Notes: generated by a model from the letters alone, not told the origin. Positions 24,954-35,745 are shown, numbered from the stretch's first letter. The stretch is 64,000 bases of DNA from Deinococcus sonorensis KR-87 (GCF_040256395.1 NZ_CP158299.1:2963405-3027404), one strand, 5' to 3'. Translations and numbers: made by a program.

Positions 24954-26004
24954 GCGCGTGGTGGTGCTGGCCGGCGACGGCATCGGGCCGGAAGTGACGG
25001 GCGCGGCGGTGCAGGTGCTGCAGGAGGTGGCCCCGGACCTGCAGTTCGACCATCAGCTGATCGGCGGCGTGGCCATCGAGGCGACCGGCGAACCGTTCCC
25101 GGAAGCCACCCGGCAGGCGCTGCAGGGCGCGGACGCGGTGCTGCTCGGCACGGTGGGCGGCCCGCAGAACAGCCCCTGGAACCTGCTGCCGCGCCACCTG
25201 CGCCCCGAGTCGGGCCTGCTGGCGCTGAGAAAGGCGCTGGGCGTGTACGCCAACCTGCGCCCCGTCCGGGTGCAGCCGGGGCTGGAACACCTCTCTCCGC
25301 TGAAGCCGGAGCTGGCGCGCGGCGTGGACATCCTGATCGTGCGCGAACTGCTGGGCGGCATCTACTTCGATCAGGACCGCAAGATCGAGGGCAGCGTGGC
25401 GTACAACACCATGCGCTACACCACCCTGGAGGTGGAGCGCATTGCGAAGATCGCCTTCTGGGCCGCCGATCAGCGCAAGGGCCGCGTCACCAGCGTGGAC
25501 AAGGCCAACGTGCTGGAGGTCTCGGAGCTGTGGCGGCGCGACGTGACGGCCCTGCAGCAGCGCGACTACCCCGGCATTCACCTGAACCACGAGTACGTGG
25601 ACAGCGTGGCGATGCTGATCGTGGCCGAGCCGGGCCGCTACGACGTGATCGTCACCGAGAACCTGTTCGGCGACATCCTCTCGGATCTCGCCGCCGTGAT
25701 TCCCGGCAGCCTGGGCCTGATGCCCAGCGCCTCGCTGGGCGACGGCGCGGGGCTGTACGAGCCGATTCACGGCTCGGCGCCCGACATCGCCGGCAAAGGC
25801 GTGGCCAACCCGGCTGCCGCCATCATGAGTGCCGCCATGCTGCTGCGGCACAGCCTGGATATGCCGCACGCGGCGGCCAAGATCGACGGGGCCGTGTCGC
25901 AGGCGCTGCGCACCACCCCCACCCGTGACCTCGGGGGCCGGGCCAGCACCACAGAATTCACTGAGGCGGTGCTGCACGCTCTGGGCCGGACCGCCGTCGG
26001 GTAA
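24946..26004 (+). CDS. leuB: 3-isopropylmalate dehydrogenase
   Basis: 352 residues. [17 protein letters not shown] at the start, the Arg-rich substrate loop ([17 protein letters not shown]), [11 protein letters not shown] (LeuB-type substrate helix with Leu residues rather than the Arg/Ser of HICDH), [17 protein letters not shown], and [19 protein letters not shown]. It oxidatively decarboxylates 3-isopropylmalate with NAD+. The LLGG substrate motif and the operon point to leucine synthesis. Confidence 0.94.
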
Positions 26005-26020
26005 ACCACCGCTGCAGACG

Positions 26021-26066
26021 GGCCGCCGGGCGCTTCCCAGAAGAGGCGCCCGGCGGTCCATTTCTG
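26021..26066 (+). terminator. Terminator after leuB
   Basis: GGCCGCCGGGCGC (26021-26033) pairs with GCGCCCGGCGGTCC (26046-26059) around a loop of about 12 nt, followed by ATTTCT. Stem of at least 11 bp with a weak U-tract. Confidence 0.7.
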
Positions 26067-26096
26067 TCTGGCGCCCACTTGACAATGAGTTTCTGA

Positions 26097-26135
26097 TCAA
26101 GCCTGCTTGACAAAAATAATTTTCAGACATACAAC
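26097..26135 (+). promoter_or_regulatory. Promoter and possible operator of the sugar ABC operon
   Basis: -35 TTGACA at 26107-26112, 17-bp spacer, -10 TACAAC at 26130-26135. The inverted repeat TCAAG-CCTG-CTTGA (26097-26110) overlaps the -35 box, and a further TTGACA (26079-26084) lies 28 bp upstream. The AT-rich patch stands out from the surrounding GC-rich DNA. An operator role is inference. Confidence 0.55.
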
Positions 26136-26229
26136 TGAAGGCAGAATCCAACTGCAATTCAACTCCAGCCTGCGGGTTCTGAGTCTCCAGCTACGCGAGC
26201 ACGTTCACTCATGATCTTGGGGAGGACCT

Positions 26230-27492
26230 ATGAAACGCACCGCTGTTCTGACGCTTGGCCTGGCGCTGCTGGGCACACTGGGCAACACCCTGGCGCAGAA
26301 GACCACGCTGACCATCGAGAGCTGGCGCAACGACGATCTGAAGATCTGGCGCGACAGCATCATCCCGGCCTTCGAGAAGAAGTACCCGAACATCCACGTG
26401 AACTTCCAGCCGCTGGCCCCCACCGAGTACAACGCGGTGCTGGACACCAAGCTCAAGGGCGGCACCGCCGGCGACTTGATCACCTGCCGCCCCTTCGACA
26501 AGAGCCTGGAACTGTACAAGGCCAAGCAGCTCGACAGCCTGAACGACCTGCCGGGCATCAAGAACTTCGATGCGGTGGCCAAGGCCGCCTGGAGCACCGA
26601 CGACGGCAAGACCACCTTCTGCGTGCCGATGGCCTCGGTGATCCACGGCTTCCTGTACGACAAGGCGGTGTTCAAGGAGCTGGGCCTCAAGGAGCCCAAG
26701 ACCGAGGCCGAGTTCCTGGCGCTGCTGAACAAGGTCAAGGCCGGCGGCAAGTACGCGCCGCTGGTGATGGGCACCAAGGACCAGTGGGAGTCCGCCACCA
26801 TGGGCTACCAGAACATCGGCCCGACGGTGTGGCGCGGCGAGACCGGCCGCAAGGGCCTGATCTCCGGCTCCGCCCAGTACAACAAGGGTGGCTTCCTGGC
26901 GGCCTTCCAGTCGCTGGCCAAGTGGAAGCCGTTCCTGCCGCAGGGCTATCAGGCGCTGGCCTACCCCGACGCGCAGAACCTGTTCGCGCAGGGGCGCGGC
27001 GCGGTGTATCCGGCCGGATCCTGGGACATCGGCACCTTCCGGGGCATGAATCCCAAGCTGGACCTGGGCGCCTTCCCGCCGTACAGCATCGCGGGCCAGA
27101 AGTGCGTCATCGATGATCATCCGGACATCGGCATGGGCATCAACAGCGCCAGCAAGAACAAGGAGGCCGCCCGCACCTTCCTGAACTGGGTGGCCAGCGA
27201 CGAGTTCGCGCAGCTGTACGCCAACGCGCTGCCCGGCTTCTTCCCGCTGGCCAACGTCAAGTACACGGTCAAGGACCCGGTGGCGCAGCAGTTCCTGAGC
27301 TGGCGCAGCCAGTGCGGCAAGAGCTTCCGCAGCAGCTATCAGATCCTGTCGCGCAACGACAACCCGAACAATGAGAACGACCTGTGGAACGCCAGCGCCC
27401 AGCTGCTCAACGGCACCCTGACCCCTCAGGCCGCCGCCGATCTGGTGCAGAAGAACCTGGCCTCCTGGTACGCGCCTCAGAAAGGCAAGTAA
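26230..27492 (+). CDS. Sugar ABC transporter substrate-binding lipoprotein-like protein (family 1)
   Basis: 420 residues behind a strong GGGGAGGA. N-terminal signal peptide MKRTAVLTLGLALLGTLGNTLA, cleavage likely after ALA-type residues near 22; no lipobox cysteine. It then reads as an extracellular solute-binding protein family 1: LTIESWRNDD at the mature start, YPNIHVNFQPL, YNAVLDTKLKGGTAGDLI, and YPAGSWDIGTF and INSASKNKEAARTFLNWVAS in the C-lobe. These proteins bind mono- or oligosaccharides. It precedes two permease genes but no ATPase gene. The neighbouring GFO/IDH oxidoreductases suggest inositol or a sugar derivative; inference only. Confidence 0.9.
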   Translation: MKRTAVLTLGLALLGTLGNTLAQKTTLTIESWRNDDLKIWRDSIIPAFEKKYPNIHVNFQPLAPTEYNAVLDTKLKGGTAGDLITCRPFDKSLELYKAKQLDSLNDLPGIKNFDAVAKAAWSTDDGKTTFCVPMASVIHGFLYDKAVFKELGLKEPKTEAEFLALLNKVKAGGKYAPLVMGTKDQWESATMGYQNIGPTVWRGETGRKGLISGSAQYNKGGFLAAFQSLAKWKPFLPQGYQALAYPDAQNLFAQGRGAVYPAGSWDIGTFRGMNPKLDLGAFPPYSIAGQKCVIDDHPDIGMGINSASKNKEAARTFLNWVASDEFAQLYANALPGFFPLANVKYTVKDPVAQQFLSWRSQCGKSFRSSYQILSRNDNPNNENDLWNASAQLLNGTLTPQAAADLVQKNLASWYAPQKGK

Positions 27493-27606
27493 CGGTCGTC
27501 GCGGAGCGGGCGCCAGGGCATGACCTCGGCGCCCGCAGCCGTTCCGTTTTCCGCCCACCCTGGCCCACCGGGTCAGCGTTCCCTTCCTGCAGGAGTGCCA
27601 TGCGTC

Positions 27607-28518
27607 ATGCGTAAGCCCTTCCCCCTCCACCTGGTGGTCTTTCTGGCCCCGGCCCTCCTGATCTACACCGCGCTGATGATCTACCCGATCCTGGCCTCGC
27701 TATGGCTGTCCCTGAACACCGTCGCCAGCGATGGACGACAGGTGTTCGCCGGGGTGAGCAACTACGCCCGGCTGTTTCACAGCGAGGTGTACGCCGGACC
27801 GTTCTGGAACGCCCTCCGGAACAACGCGGTCTTTTTCGTGATTCACATGCTGGTGCAGAATCCGGTGGGGCTGGCCCTGGCGGTGCTGCTGGCCAGCCGG
27901 GTGCGCGGCTCGAACATCTACCGCACCATCCTGTTCACGCCCACCATCCTGTCGGTGGTGATCGTGGGGTTCGCCTGGAAACTGATCCTGAATCCGGCCT
28001 GGGGCGTGCAGCACAGCCTGCTGGCGCCGCTGGGCCTGGAGCGCCTGGACCTCCCCTGGCTGGGGCTGGAGGGCACGGCGCTGCCGGCCCTGTCGCTGAT
28101 CTCGGTGTGGCAGAACGTGGGCATCCCGATGATCCTGTTCCTGGCCGCGCTGATCCGCATTCCCGAGGAACTGTACGAGGCCGCCGCGCTGGACGGCGCC
28201 GGCGCGTGGACTACTTTCCGGCGCATTCAGCTGCCGCTGATCGTGCCCACCGTGGGCATCGTGGGGGTGCTGACCTTCGTGGGGAACTTCAACGCCTTTG
28301 ACCTGATCTACGCCACCCAGGGCGCGCTGGCCGGCCCGAACTTCGCCTCGGACCTGCTGGGCACGCTGTTCTACCGCACCTATTTCGGGTACCAGTTGCA
28401 GGCCGGGAACCCGTACATGGGCGCGGCGGTGGCGGGGGCCATGCTGCTGGTGATCCTGATCGGGGTGCTGGCTTACCTGCTGCTGTGGCAGCGGCGGGTG
28501 CAGGAGGTGCAGTTCTGA
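27607..28518 (+). CDS. Sugar ABC transporter permease (MalF/UgpA type)
   Basis: 303 residues from the ATG at 27607 (MRKPFPLH); AGGAG lies 11 nt upstream. A second ATG at 27600 is better spaced but gives only a 4-codon ORF (ATGCGTCATGCGTAA). Six membrane segments, the first at residues 9-31. The EAA loop EELYEAAALDGAGAWTTFRRIQLPLI, split as EELYEAAALDGAGAW and RIQLPLI (about residues 178-205), contacts the ATPase. Downstream permease starts inside its stop (TGATG). Confidence 0.92.
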   Translation: MRKPFPLHLVVFLAPALLIYTALMIYPILASLWLSLNTVASDGRQVFAGVSNYARLFHSEVYAGPFWNALRNNAVFFVIHMLVQNPVGLALAVLLASRVRGSNIYRTILFTPTILSVVIVGFAWKLILNPAWGVQHSLLAPLGLERLDLPWLGLEGTALPALSLISVWQNVGIPMILFLAALIRIPEELYEAAALDGAGAWTTFRRIQLPLIVPTVGIVGVLTFVGNFNAFDLIYATQGALAGPNFASDLLGTLFYRTYFGYQLQAGNPYMGAAVAGAMLLVILIGVLAYLLLWQRRVQEVQF

Positions 28519-29345
28519 TGCGGCGGCCCCCTGTGCAGGCCCTGCTGATTCATCTGGCGCTGCTGCTGTACTGCGTGCTGGCCCTGTTCCCGATCCTGAT
28601 GGTGGTGGTGAACAGCTTCAAGGAGCGCCTGACCATCTTCAGCCAGCCGTTCGCCCTGCCCACCCCCACCACCTTCACGCTGGACGGGTACCGCACCCTC
28701 ACCGACGGCGCCAACTTTCCCGCCTACTTCCTGCACAGCCTGCTGGTGACGGTGGCTGCCCTGTTCCTGATCGTGCTGGTGAGCAGCATGGCCGCCTTCG
28801 CGCTCTCGGAGTACCGCTTCCGGCTGAACACCCTGACCGCGCTGTACCTCAGCGTGGGCATCATGGTTCCGATCCGGCTCGGGACGGTGGGCATCCTGGA
28901 CCTGATGGTGCGCTTCCATCTGGTCAACACGCTCTGGAGCCTGATCCTGGTGTACACGGCCCAGGGCATTCCGCTGGCGGTGTTCGTGCTGTCGGCCTTT
29001 ATGCGCCAGCTTCCGCGCGACCTCAAGGAGGCCGCCCGCATTGACGGCGCCAGCGAGTACCGCATCTACGCCCTGATCCTGCCGCTGGTCCGGCCCGCCA
29101 TCGGCGCGGTGCTGGCCATCAGCATGATTCCGGTCTGGAACGACCTGTGGTTCCCGCTGATCCTGGCGCCCGGCGAAGGCACCAAGACCATCGTGCTGGG
29201 GGCCAGCGTGTTCCTGGGTCAGTTCGTGAACGATTACAACGCGGTGCTGGCCGCGCTCACGCTGGCCATCGTGCCGGCGGTCATTCTGTACGCCCTGTTC
29301 TCGCGCCAGCTGGTCAGCGGCCTGACCTCGGGGGCGCTCAAGTGA
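28518..29345 (+). CDS. Sugar ABC transporter permease (MalG/UgpE type)
   Basis: 275 residues; its ATG overlaps the previous stop. Six membrane segments beginning at about 7-30. The EAA loop reads LKEAARIDGASEYRIYALILPL near residues 169-190 (motif LKEAARIDGASEYRIY). It pairs with the upstream permease and needs a MsmX/MalK-like ATPase from elsewhere in the genome, as none is encoded here. The stop overlaps the next GTG. Confidence 0.92.
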   Translation: MRRPPVQALLIHLALLLYCVLALFPILMVVVNSFKERLTIFSQPFALPTPTTFTLDGYRTLTDGANFPAYFLHSLLVTVAALFLIVLVSSMAAFALSEYRFRLNTLTALYLSVGIMVPIRLGTVGILDLMVRFHLVNTLWSLILVYTAQGIPLAVFVLSAFMRQLPRDLKEAARIDGASEYRIYALILPLVRPAIGAVLAISMIPVWNDLWFPLILAPGEGTKTIVLGASVFLGQFVNDYNAVLAALTLAIVPAVILYALFSRQLVSGLTSGALK

Positions 29346-30307
29346 CCCGGCTGGGCCTGGTGGGGGCCGGGTACATGGCACACACACACGCGGCGGCGCT
29401 GCGCTCGCTGGGCGCCGAGGTGGTGGGCGTGTGTGCCACCGACGCGGCCGCGGCGGAGCGGCTGGCCCAGCAGCACCAGCTGCAGCTGTACCGCACCCTG
29501 GACGAGCTGCTGGAGGCGGTGGACGTGGTGGACCTGTGTACCCCCACCGACACCCACGAGGCCCTGACCGTGCGTGCCGCCCGGGCCGGGCGGCATGTGA
29601 TCTGCGAGAAGCCCATCGCGCTCAGCCCGGAGAGCGGCGAGCGGATGATCGCGGCCTGCGAGGCCGCAGGCGTGCGGCTGTTCATCGCGCTGGTGCTGCG
29701 CTTCTTCCCGCAGTACCGCGCCGCGCACGAGCAGGTGGCAGCCGGGGCCATCGGGCGGCCGGAACTGCTGCGCCTGATGCGGACCACCGCCCCGCCCGCC
29801 TTCGGCGGCGACTGGTACTTCGACCCGGAGCGTAGCGGCGGCGCGCTGCTGGACCTGCTGATTCACGACCTGGACTACGCGCGCTGGGTGGCGGGTGACG
29901 TGCGGCAGGTGTACGCCCTCACCCGCCAGCAGGGGCAGCGCAGCTATGCCCAGGTGATGCTCAGCCACCATTCCGGGGCGCTGTCGCTGGTGGAGGGCGG
30001 CTGGGCCTACCCGGACGGCCTGTTCCGCACCAGCCTGGACCTGAGCGGCGACGGCGGCGTGATCGAGTGGAACAGCGACGCCCCGCCCCCGCTGCGGGTA
30101 TTTGAGCCGCCGGGCGCGCCGGAACTGGCCGCGCTGCCGGCCCTGAACCCTGCCCAGGACCCCTACGCGGCCGAGCTGGCCCACGCGCTGCACTGTCTGG
30201 AGTACGGCCTGCCGTTCGAGGTGACGCCCCAGGACGCCCTGGCGGCGCTGCGGCTGTCGCTGGCGGCGCGTGAGAGCGTGCGCACCGGTCAGGCGGTGAC
30301 GCTGTGA
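29342..30307 (+). CDS. GFO/IDH/MocA-family oxidoreductase
   Basis: 321 residues from the GTG at 29342, overlapping the permease stop (GTGA). Rossmann motif RLGLVGAGYMAHTHA at the N-terminus; CEKPIALSPESGERM with the catalytic Lys near residue 93; C-terminal domain with GGALLDLLIHDLDYARW (HDLD with active-site His/Asp). Family members oxidise sugars or cyclitols such as myo-inositol with NAD(P). Operon position implies it handles the imported substrate. Confidence 0.9.
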   Translation: MTRLGLVGAGYMAHTHAAALRSLGAEVVGVCATDAAAAERLAQQHQLQLYRTLDELLEAVDVVDLCTPTDTHEALTVRAARAGRHVICEKPIALSPESGERMIAACEAAGVRLFIALVLRFFPQYRAAHEQVAAGAIGRPELLRLMRTTAPPAFGGDWYFDPERSGGALLDLLIHDLDYARWVAGDVRQVYALTRQQGQRSYAQVMLSHHSGALSLVEGGWAYPDGLFRTSLDLSGDGGVIEWNSDAPPPLRVFEPPGAPELAALPALNPAQDPYAAELAHALHCLEYGLPFEVTPQDALAALRLSLAARESVRTGQAVTL

Positions 30308-31285
30308 CGTCGGCTCGGCTTTCTGGGCGTGGCGCACGTGCACGCGGACGGCTATGCCGAACTGTTGCGCCGGTTGCCGGGCGTCGAGCTGGTCGGCTTC
30401 ACCGAAGCGGACCCGGAACTGGCCGCCGCCTTTGGCCGGACCACCGGCCTGCCGGCCTTCGCAGATCCGCAGGCGCTGGCCGGGCAGGTGGACGGGGCGC
30501 TGATCTGCAGCGAGAACGCAGCGCGGCGCGCCCTGGTCGAGACGGCCGCCGCCGCCGGGGTCCATGTGCTGTGCGAGAAGCCGCTGGCCACCACCCTGCA
30601 GGACGCGCAGGCCATGCAGGCGGCCTGCGAGGCGGGCGGCGTCCGCTTCATGACCGCCTTCCCGATGCGCTACGCGCCGCCGGCCCTGGCGCTGCGGGCC
30701 AGACTTCAGGCCGGGCAGCTGGGGCCGCTGCTGGCCGTGAGCGGGGTCAATCACAGCGAGTCTCCTGCCCGTCACCGTGCGTGGTTTGCCGATCCGCAGG
30801 CGGCCGGCGGCGGCGCGGTCATGGACCATGTGGTGCATCTGGCCGACCTGCTGCGTTGGATGCAGGGCCAGGAGATCGGCCGTGTGTTCGCCCAGGTACG
30901 CACCCGGCCCAGCGCCCCGAGTGACACCCATGCACTGCTGCTGCTGACGCTGCAGGACGGCCTGAACGCCAGCATTGACCCGTCGTGGAGCCGGCCGGCC
31001 GGCTACCCGCGCTGGGGCCACCTGCGGATGGAGGTGGTGGGCGAACGCGCCACGGCCGTGATGGACGCGTTCGCGGAGCACCTGACGCTCTATCCGGCGG
31101 GCGAGCCGGGACGTCCGGCGTGGCTGAATTATGGCCTGGACGCAAACCTGGGCATGCTGCAGGCCTTCGTGGCGATGGTGCGGGGCGCGCCCTCCCCCAT
31201 CACCTGGAACGACGGCTATCAGGCGATGCGGGTGGCGCTGGCCGCCTACGCCTCGCAGCAGCAGGGCCAGCCGGTTCTGTTGTAG
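30304..31285 (+). CDS. Second GFO/IDH/MocA-family oxidoreductase, probable indel near its start
   Basis: The GTG at 30304 overlaps the previous stop just like that of its neighbour, but the conserved frame (RLGFLGVAHVHADGY, CEKPLATTLQDAQAM, GGGAVMDHVVHLADLLRW) reads one frame over. Removing one T at 30310 gives GTG ACG CGG CTC GGC, that is VTRLGFLG, closely matching VTRLGLVG in the first oxidoreductase. As written, translation could begin only at the GTG at 30329, losing the first strand of the Rossmann fold. Corrected length about 326 residues. Function as for the neighbour; the active-site MDHVVHLADLL differs from HDLD, so a different step is likely. Confidence 0.75.
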
Positions 31286-31312
31286 CGGCGGGCCGCCCGA
31301 TCTAGACCACGC

Positions 31313-31342
31313 TTGACCGCTCCCGATGCGGGCGCGTAGGCT
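31313..31342 (+). promoter_or_regulatory. ilv operon promoter (TTGACC-18-TAGGCT)
   Basis: -35 TTGACC at 31313-31318, 18-bp spacer, -10 TAGGCT at 31337-31342. The leader ATG is 7 nt further on, so the leader peptide appears leaderless. Confidence 0.65.
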
Positions 31343-31349
31343 GTACGGC

Positions 31350-31415
31350 ATGTACGCGGATTCCGCCCTCAACATCGTGGTGGTACTTATTGGCTCCGGG
31401 GGATCTGGACGCTGA
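31350..31415 (+). CDS. ilvL: ilv operon leader peptide (21 residues, Ile-Val-Val-Val-Leu-Ile core)
   Basis: MYADSALNIVVVLIGSGGSGR. Codons 9-14 (31374-31391) encode Ile-Val-Val-Val-Leu-Ile, exactly the three branched-chain amino acids made by the operon. No Shine-Dalgarno site; the ATG is 7 nt downstream of the -10. It is followed by mutually exclusive antiterminator and terminator pairings. Stalling at the control codons would leave 31397-31407 free and favour readthrough. Confidence 0.88.
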   Translation: MYADSALNIVVVLIGSGGSGR

Positions 31416-31466
31416 TCTGCGCGTGACGACACAGACCCCCGCCCCACACCCAGGGCGGGGGTTTTT
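31397..31466 (+). terminator. ilv attenuator: terminator hairpin with competing antiterminator
   Basis: Terminator: CCCCCGCCC (31436-31444) pairs with GGGCGGGGG (31453-31461), followed by TTTTTCTTT. Antiterminator: CGGGGGATCTG (31397-31407, within the last leader codons) pairs with CAGACCCCCG (31432-31441) with one bulged A. The two structures share 31436-31441. Confidence 0.88.
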
Positions 31467-31609
31467 CTTTCAGGGGTACGGAGGAAGGCGACCGACATGA
31501 CGGCCACACCCGCACAACCCACACCGCGCTGCTCCACACGGAGCAGGCATTCCGTGCGCCGCCTGGTCTGTTGTGCCACGCGGCGCACGACCCTTTCTGG
31601 AGGAGCGGC

Positions 31610-33300
<1,691 letters not shown>

Positions 33301-33304
<4 letters not shown>

Positions 33305-33909
33305 CCGGCATGGAACAGGACCATCTGGTGAGCGTGATCGTGCGCGACGAGCCGCGGGTGCTGACCCGCATCACGGCGCTGTTCGGCCGCCGCGCCTACA
33401 ACATCAAGAGCCTGTCGGTGGGCAGCACCGAGCACCCGGGGCTGAGCCGCATGACCTTCGTGGTGACCGGCAACCGGGGCATCGTGGAGCAGGCCATGAA
33501 GCAGCTGGAGAAGCTGATTGACGTGGTGCACGTCATCGACCACAGCCTGGAGAAGTTCGTGGACCGCGAGCTGCTGCTGGTCAAGGTCCACATCACCAAC
33601 GACACGCGGGTGGAGGTGCGGCACATCGCCGAGGACTTCCGCGCCCGGATCGTGGACGTGGGGCGCCACGCCCTGACCTTCGAGGTGACCGGCGACGAGG
33701 GCAAGATCACGGCGTTTATTGAGCAGATGCGCCCCTTCGGGATTCTGGAGACGATGCGGACCGGCCGGGTGGCCCTGACACGCGGCAGCAACGCCGACAT
33801 CCCCAGCCACATCTACCACGACGGCGAGACGGCGGCCCTGAAGTCCCCGACCCAGACCGCCCTGCTGCCGCGCGAGCAGGACGCCCAGACGGTCGAGAAC
33901 CTCTTCTAG
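33301..33909 (+). CDS. ilvN: Acetolactate synthase small (regulatory) subunit
   Basis: 202 residues; the ATG overlaps the ilvB stop (ATGA). The N-terminal ACT domain has SVIVRDEPRVLTRITALFGRR and YNIKSLSVGSTEHPGLSRM. The second domain carries ELLLVKVHITNDTR and LEVTGDEGKI-like sequence. It activates IlvB and mediates valine feedback. The C-terminus extends about 35 residues beyond the usual end with a Ser/Thr/Glu-rich tail. Confidence 0.95.
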
Positions 33910-34043
33910 CTCCCGCGCGGGCTAGAACAGCCGCAAGGCCCGCCCCTTTCGCCGCTCTATAGTCATTGCTGTTTGTTGACGGCCCCGGTCCTGTCTCCGG
34001 AGCCTCGCCCACCTTCCGCCCACCTTCTGCCAGGAGTCCAGAG

Positions 34044-35054
34044 ATGCCCGCAAAGATGTACTACGACCGCGACGTTCAACTCACCCCCATCGAAGACAAG
34101 CTGATCGCGATCATCGGCTACGGGTCGCAGGCCCACGCCCACGCCCAGAACCTGCGCGACAGCGGGCTGAACGTGGTGGTGGGTCTGCGTGACGGCAGCC
34201 CCAGCCGCGCCAAGGCCGAGCAGGCGGGCCTGCGGGTGGCGAGCATCGAGGACGCCACGAAGGAAGCCGACGTGGTGATGCTGCTGATCCCGGACGAGCG
34301 GCAGCCGCAGACCTACCAGGAGAGCATCGCGCCGCACCTGACGGCCGGCAAGGCGCTGGCCTTCGGGCACGGCTTCAACGTGCACTTCGGGCGCATCACG
34401 CCGCCCGAGGGCGTGGATGTGTTTCTGGTGGCGCCCAAGGGCCCCGGGCACATGCTGCGGCGCGTGGTGGTGGACGGCGCCGGCATGCCCGGCATCTTCG
34501 CGGTGCAGCAGGACGCCAGCGGTCAGGCCCGTGAGATCGCGCTGGCGTACGCGCGCGGCATCGGCTGCACCAAGGCCGGCGTGCTGGAGACCACCTTCAA
34601 GGAAGAGACCGAAACCGACCTGTTCGGCGAGCAGAGCGTGCTGTGCGGCGGCGTGACGCACCTGATCCAGGCCGGCTTCGAGACGCTGGTGGAGGCCGGG
34701 TACCAGCCGGAAATCGCGTACTTCGAGACGCTGCACGAGGTCAAGCTGATCGTGGATCTGATCTACGAGAAGGGCTTCGAGGGCATGCGCCACAGCATCA
34801 GCAACACCGCCGAGTACGGCGACTACGTGACCGGGCCGCGCATCATCACCGAAGGCACCAAGGCCACCATGAAGGACGTGCTGGGCGACATCCAGAGCGG
34901 CAAGTTCGCCCAGAGCTTCATTCAGGACGCGGAGAGCGGCTTCCCGTACATGAACGAGCAGCGCCAGAAGATGCGGGACCACACACTGGAAACGGTGGGC
35001 AAGCAGCTGCGCGACATGATGCCGTTCATCGAGAAAAAAGACCTGGAGGTCTGA
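34044..35054 (+). CDS. ilvC: Ketol-acid reductoisomerase, class I
   Basis: 336 residues from the ATG at 34044 with AGGAG upstream. NADPH loop [19 protein letters not shown] near residues 19-37, [18 protein letters not shown], and [18 protein letters not shown] with Mg-binding Asp/Glu residues. It converts acetolactate to dihydroxyisovalerate. It lies 134 bp after ilvN with a TATAGT at 33958-33963, so a separate internal promoter is possible. Confidence 0.96.
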   Translation: MPAKMYYDRDVQLTPIEDKLIAIIGYGSQAHAHAQNLRDSGLNVVVGLRDGSPSRAKAEQAGLRVASIEDATKEADVVMLLIPDERQPQTYQESIAPHLTAGKALAFGHGFNVHFGRITPPEGVDVFLVAPKGPGHMLRRVVVDGAGMPGIFAVQQDASGQAREIALAYARGIGCTKAGVLETTFKEETETDLFGEQSVLCGGVTHLIQAGFETLVEAGYQPEIAYFETLHEVKLIVDLIYEKGFEGMRHSISNTAEYGDYVTGPRIITEGTKATMKDVLGDIQSGKFAQSFIQDAESGFPYMNEQRQKMRDHTLETVGKQLRDMMPFIEKKDLEV

Positions 35055-35060
35055 ATACCC

Positions 35061-35105
35061 CACAGAGAACCGGGCGGCCCTATTCAGGCCGCCCGGTTCT
35101 CTGTG
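35061..35105. terminator. Strong terminator hairpin after ilvC
   Basis: A 19-bp perfect stem: CACAGAGAACCGGGCGGCC (35061-35079) with its complement at 35087-35105, loop of 7 nt. The long AT-flanked stem could act on both strands, serving ilvC and the convergent gene at 35157. Confidence 0.8.
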
Positions 35106-35156
35106 ATTCTGTGTTCAGATAAGGCCAAGCTGATGGGTTTTGCCCATCCCATCGGC

Positions 35157-35627
35157 TCAGGCCCGCAGGCCCTTCTCGCCGTGGAGGGTGCGCTCCACCG
35201 TCTCACTCACCTCGCGCTCGAAGCGGCCCAGGTGATCGCGCAGGCGGCCCATTTCGGCCTCGCCCAGGTTGGGCAGCCACAGCACGCTGCGGCCCAGCAC
35301 CGCGAAGGTGATGCCCTCCTCCGCGGCGTCCTGACCTTCGGCGGCCTCATCGTCGTCGTCGTCATCGAGCGGGTCCAGAATCAGAGAGCCGTAATCCAGA
35401 CTCTGGTTCATCAGATTGATGCCCATCAGCACGTCGGCCAGGGCCTCCTCGTCCACAAACAGGTCCAGGTCGAGGTGCAGGCGCACGAGCACGCCCCCCT
35501 CCTCAGCAGCTTCGGCAAACAGCGCCACCCGGGCCTCTCCATCCTTGACCAGGGCCCCGTCCTCGACGCTCTCGACTTCGAGACCCTCGTTCCGCAGGGC
35601 CGTGAGAATGCGCTGGAGTTCGGTCAT
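35157..35627 (-). CDS. Conserved-type acidic hypothetical protein
   Basis: 156 residues from the ATG at 35627, supported by TATACT 6 nt upstream. A small alpha/beta fold is likely (MTELQRILTALRNEGLEVES at the start, then DGEARVALFAE), reminiscent of YbjN-like proteins, with an Asp/Glu cluster DPLDDDDDDEAAEGQD at about residues 95-112. No catalytic motif seen. Function unknown. Confidence 0.68.
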   Translation of the reverse strand: MTELQRILTALRNEGLEVESVEDGALVKDGEARVALFAEAAEEGGVLVRLHLDLDLFVDEEALADVLMGINLMNQSLDYGSLILDPLDDDDDDEAAEGQDAAEEGITFAVLGRSVLWLPNLGEAEMGRLRDHLGRFEREVSETVERTLHGEKGLRA

Positions 35628-35633
35628 GGGCGG

Positions 35634-35639
35634 AGTATA
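35634..35639 (-). promoter_or_regulatory. -10 box of a leaderless start (TATACT)
   Basis: On the minus strand TATACT ends 6 nt before the ATG at 35627. Confidence 0.55.
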
Positions 35640-35733
35640 GAGCGTTTGGCCGGACGGTTCGGAAGGCAATCCACCGTCCTGAACATTGAGCATCCCTAAA
35701 CGCGCCCGAATGTGGCCAGCCCCGATGGCGGCC

Positions 35734-35739
35734 CACAAT
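35734..35739 (+). promoter_or_regulatory. -10-like box (CACAAT) before a leaderless start
   Basis: CACAAT ends 6 nt before the ATG at 35746; no Shine-Dalgarno site. It deviates from TANNNT at position 1. Confidence 0.35.
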
Positions 35740-35745
35740 TCAGGC

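Noticed and set aside
33958..33963. Separate promoter (TATAGT) for ilvC
   Set aside because: The -10 is reasonable but no -35 is visible, so it is mentioned under ilvC and not listed as a feature.
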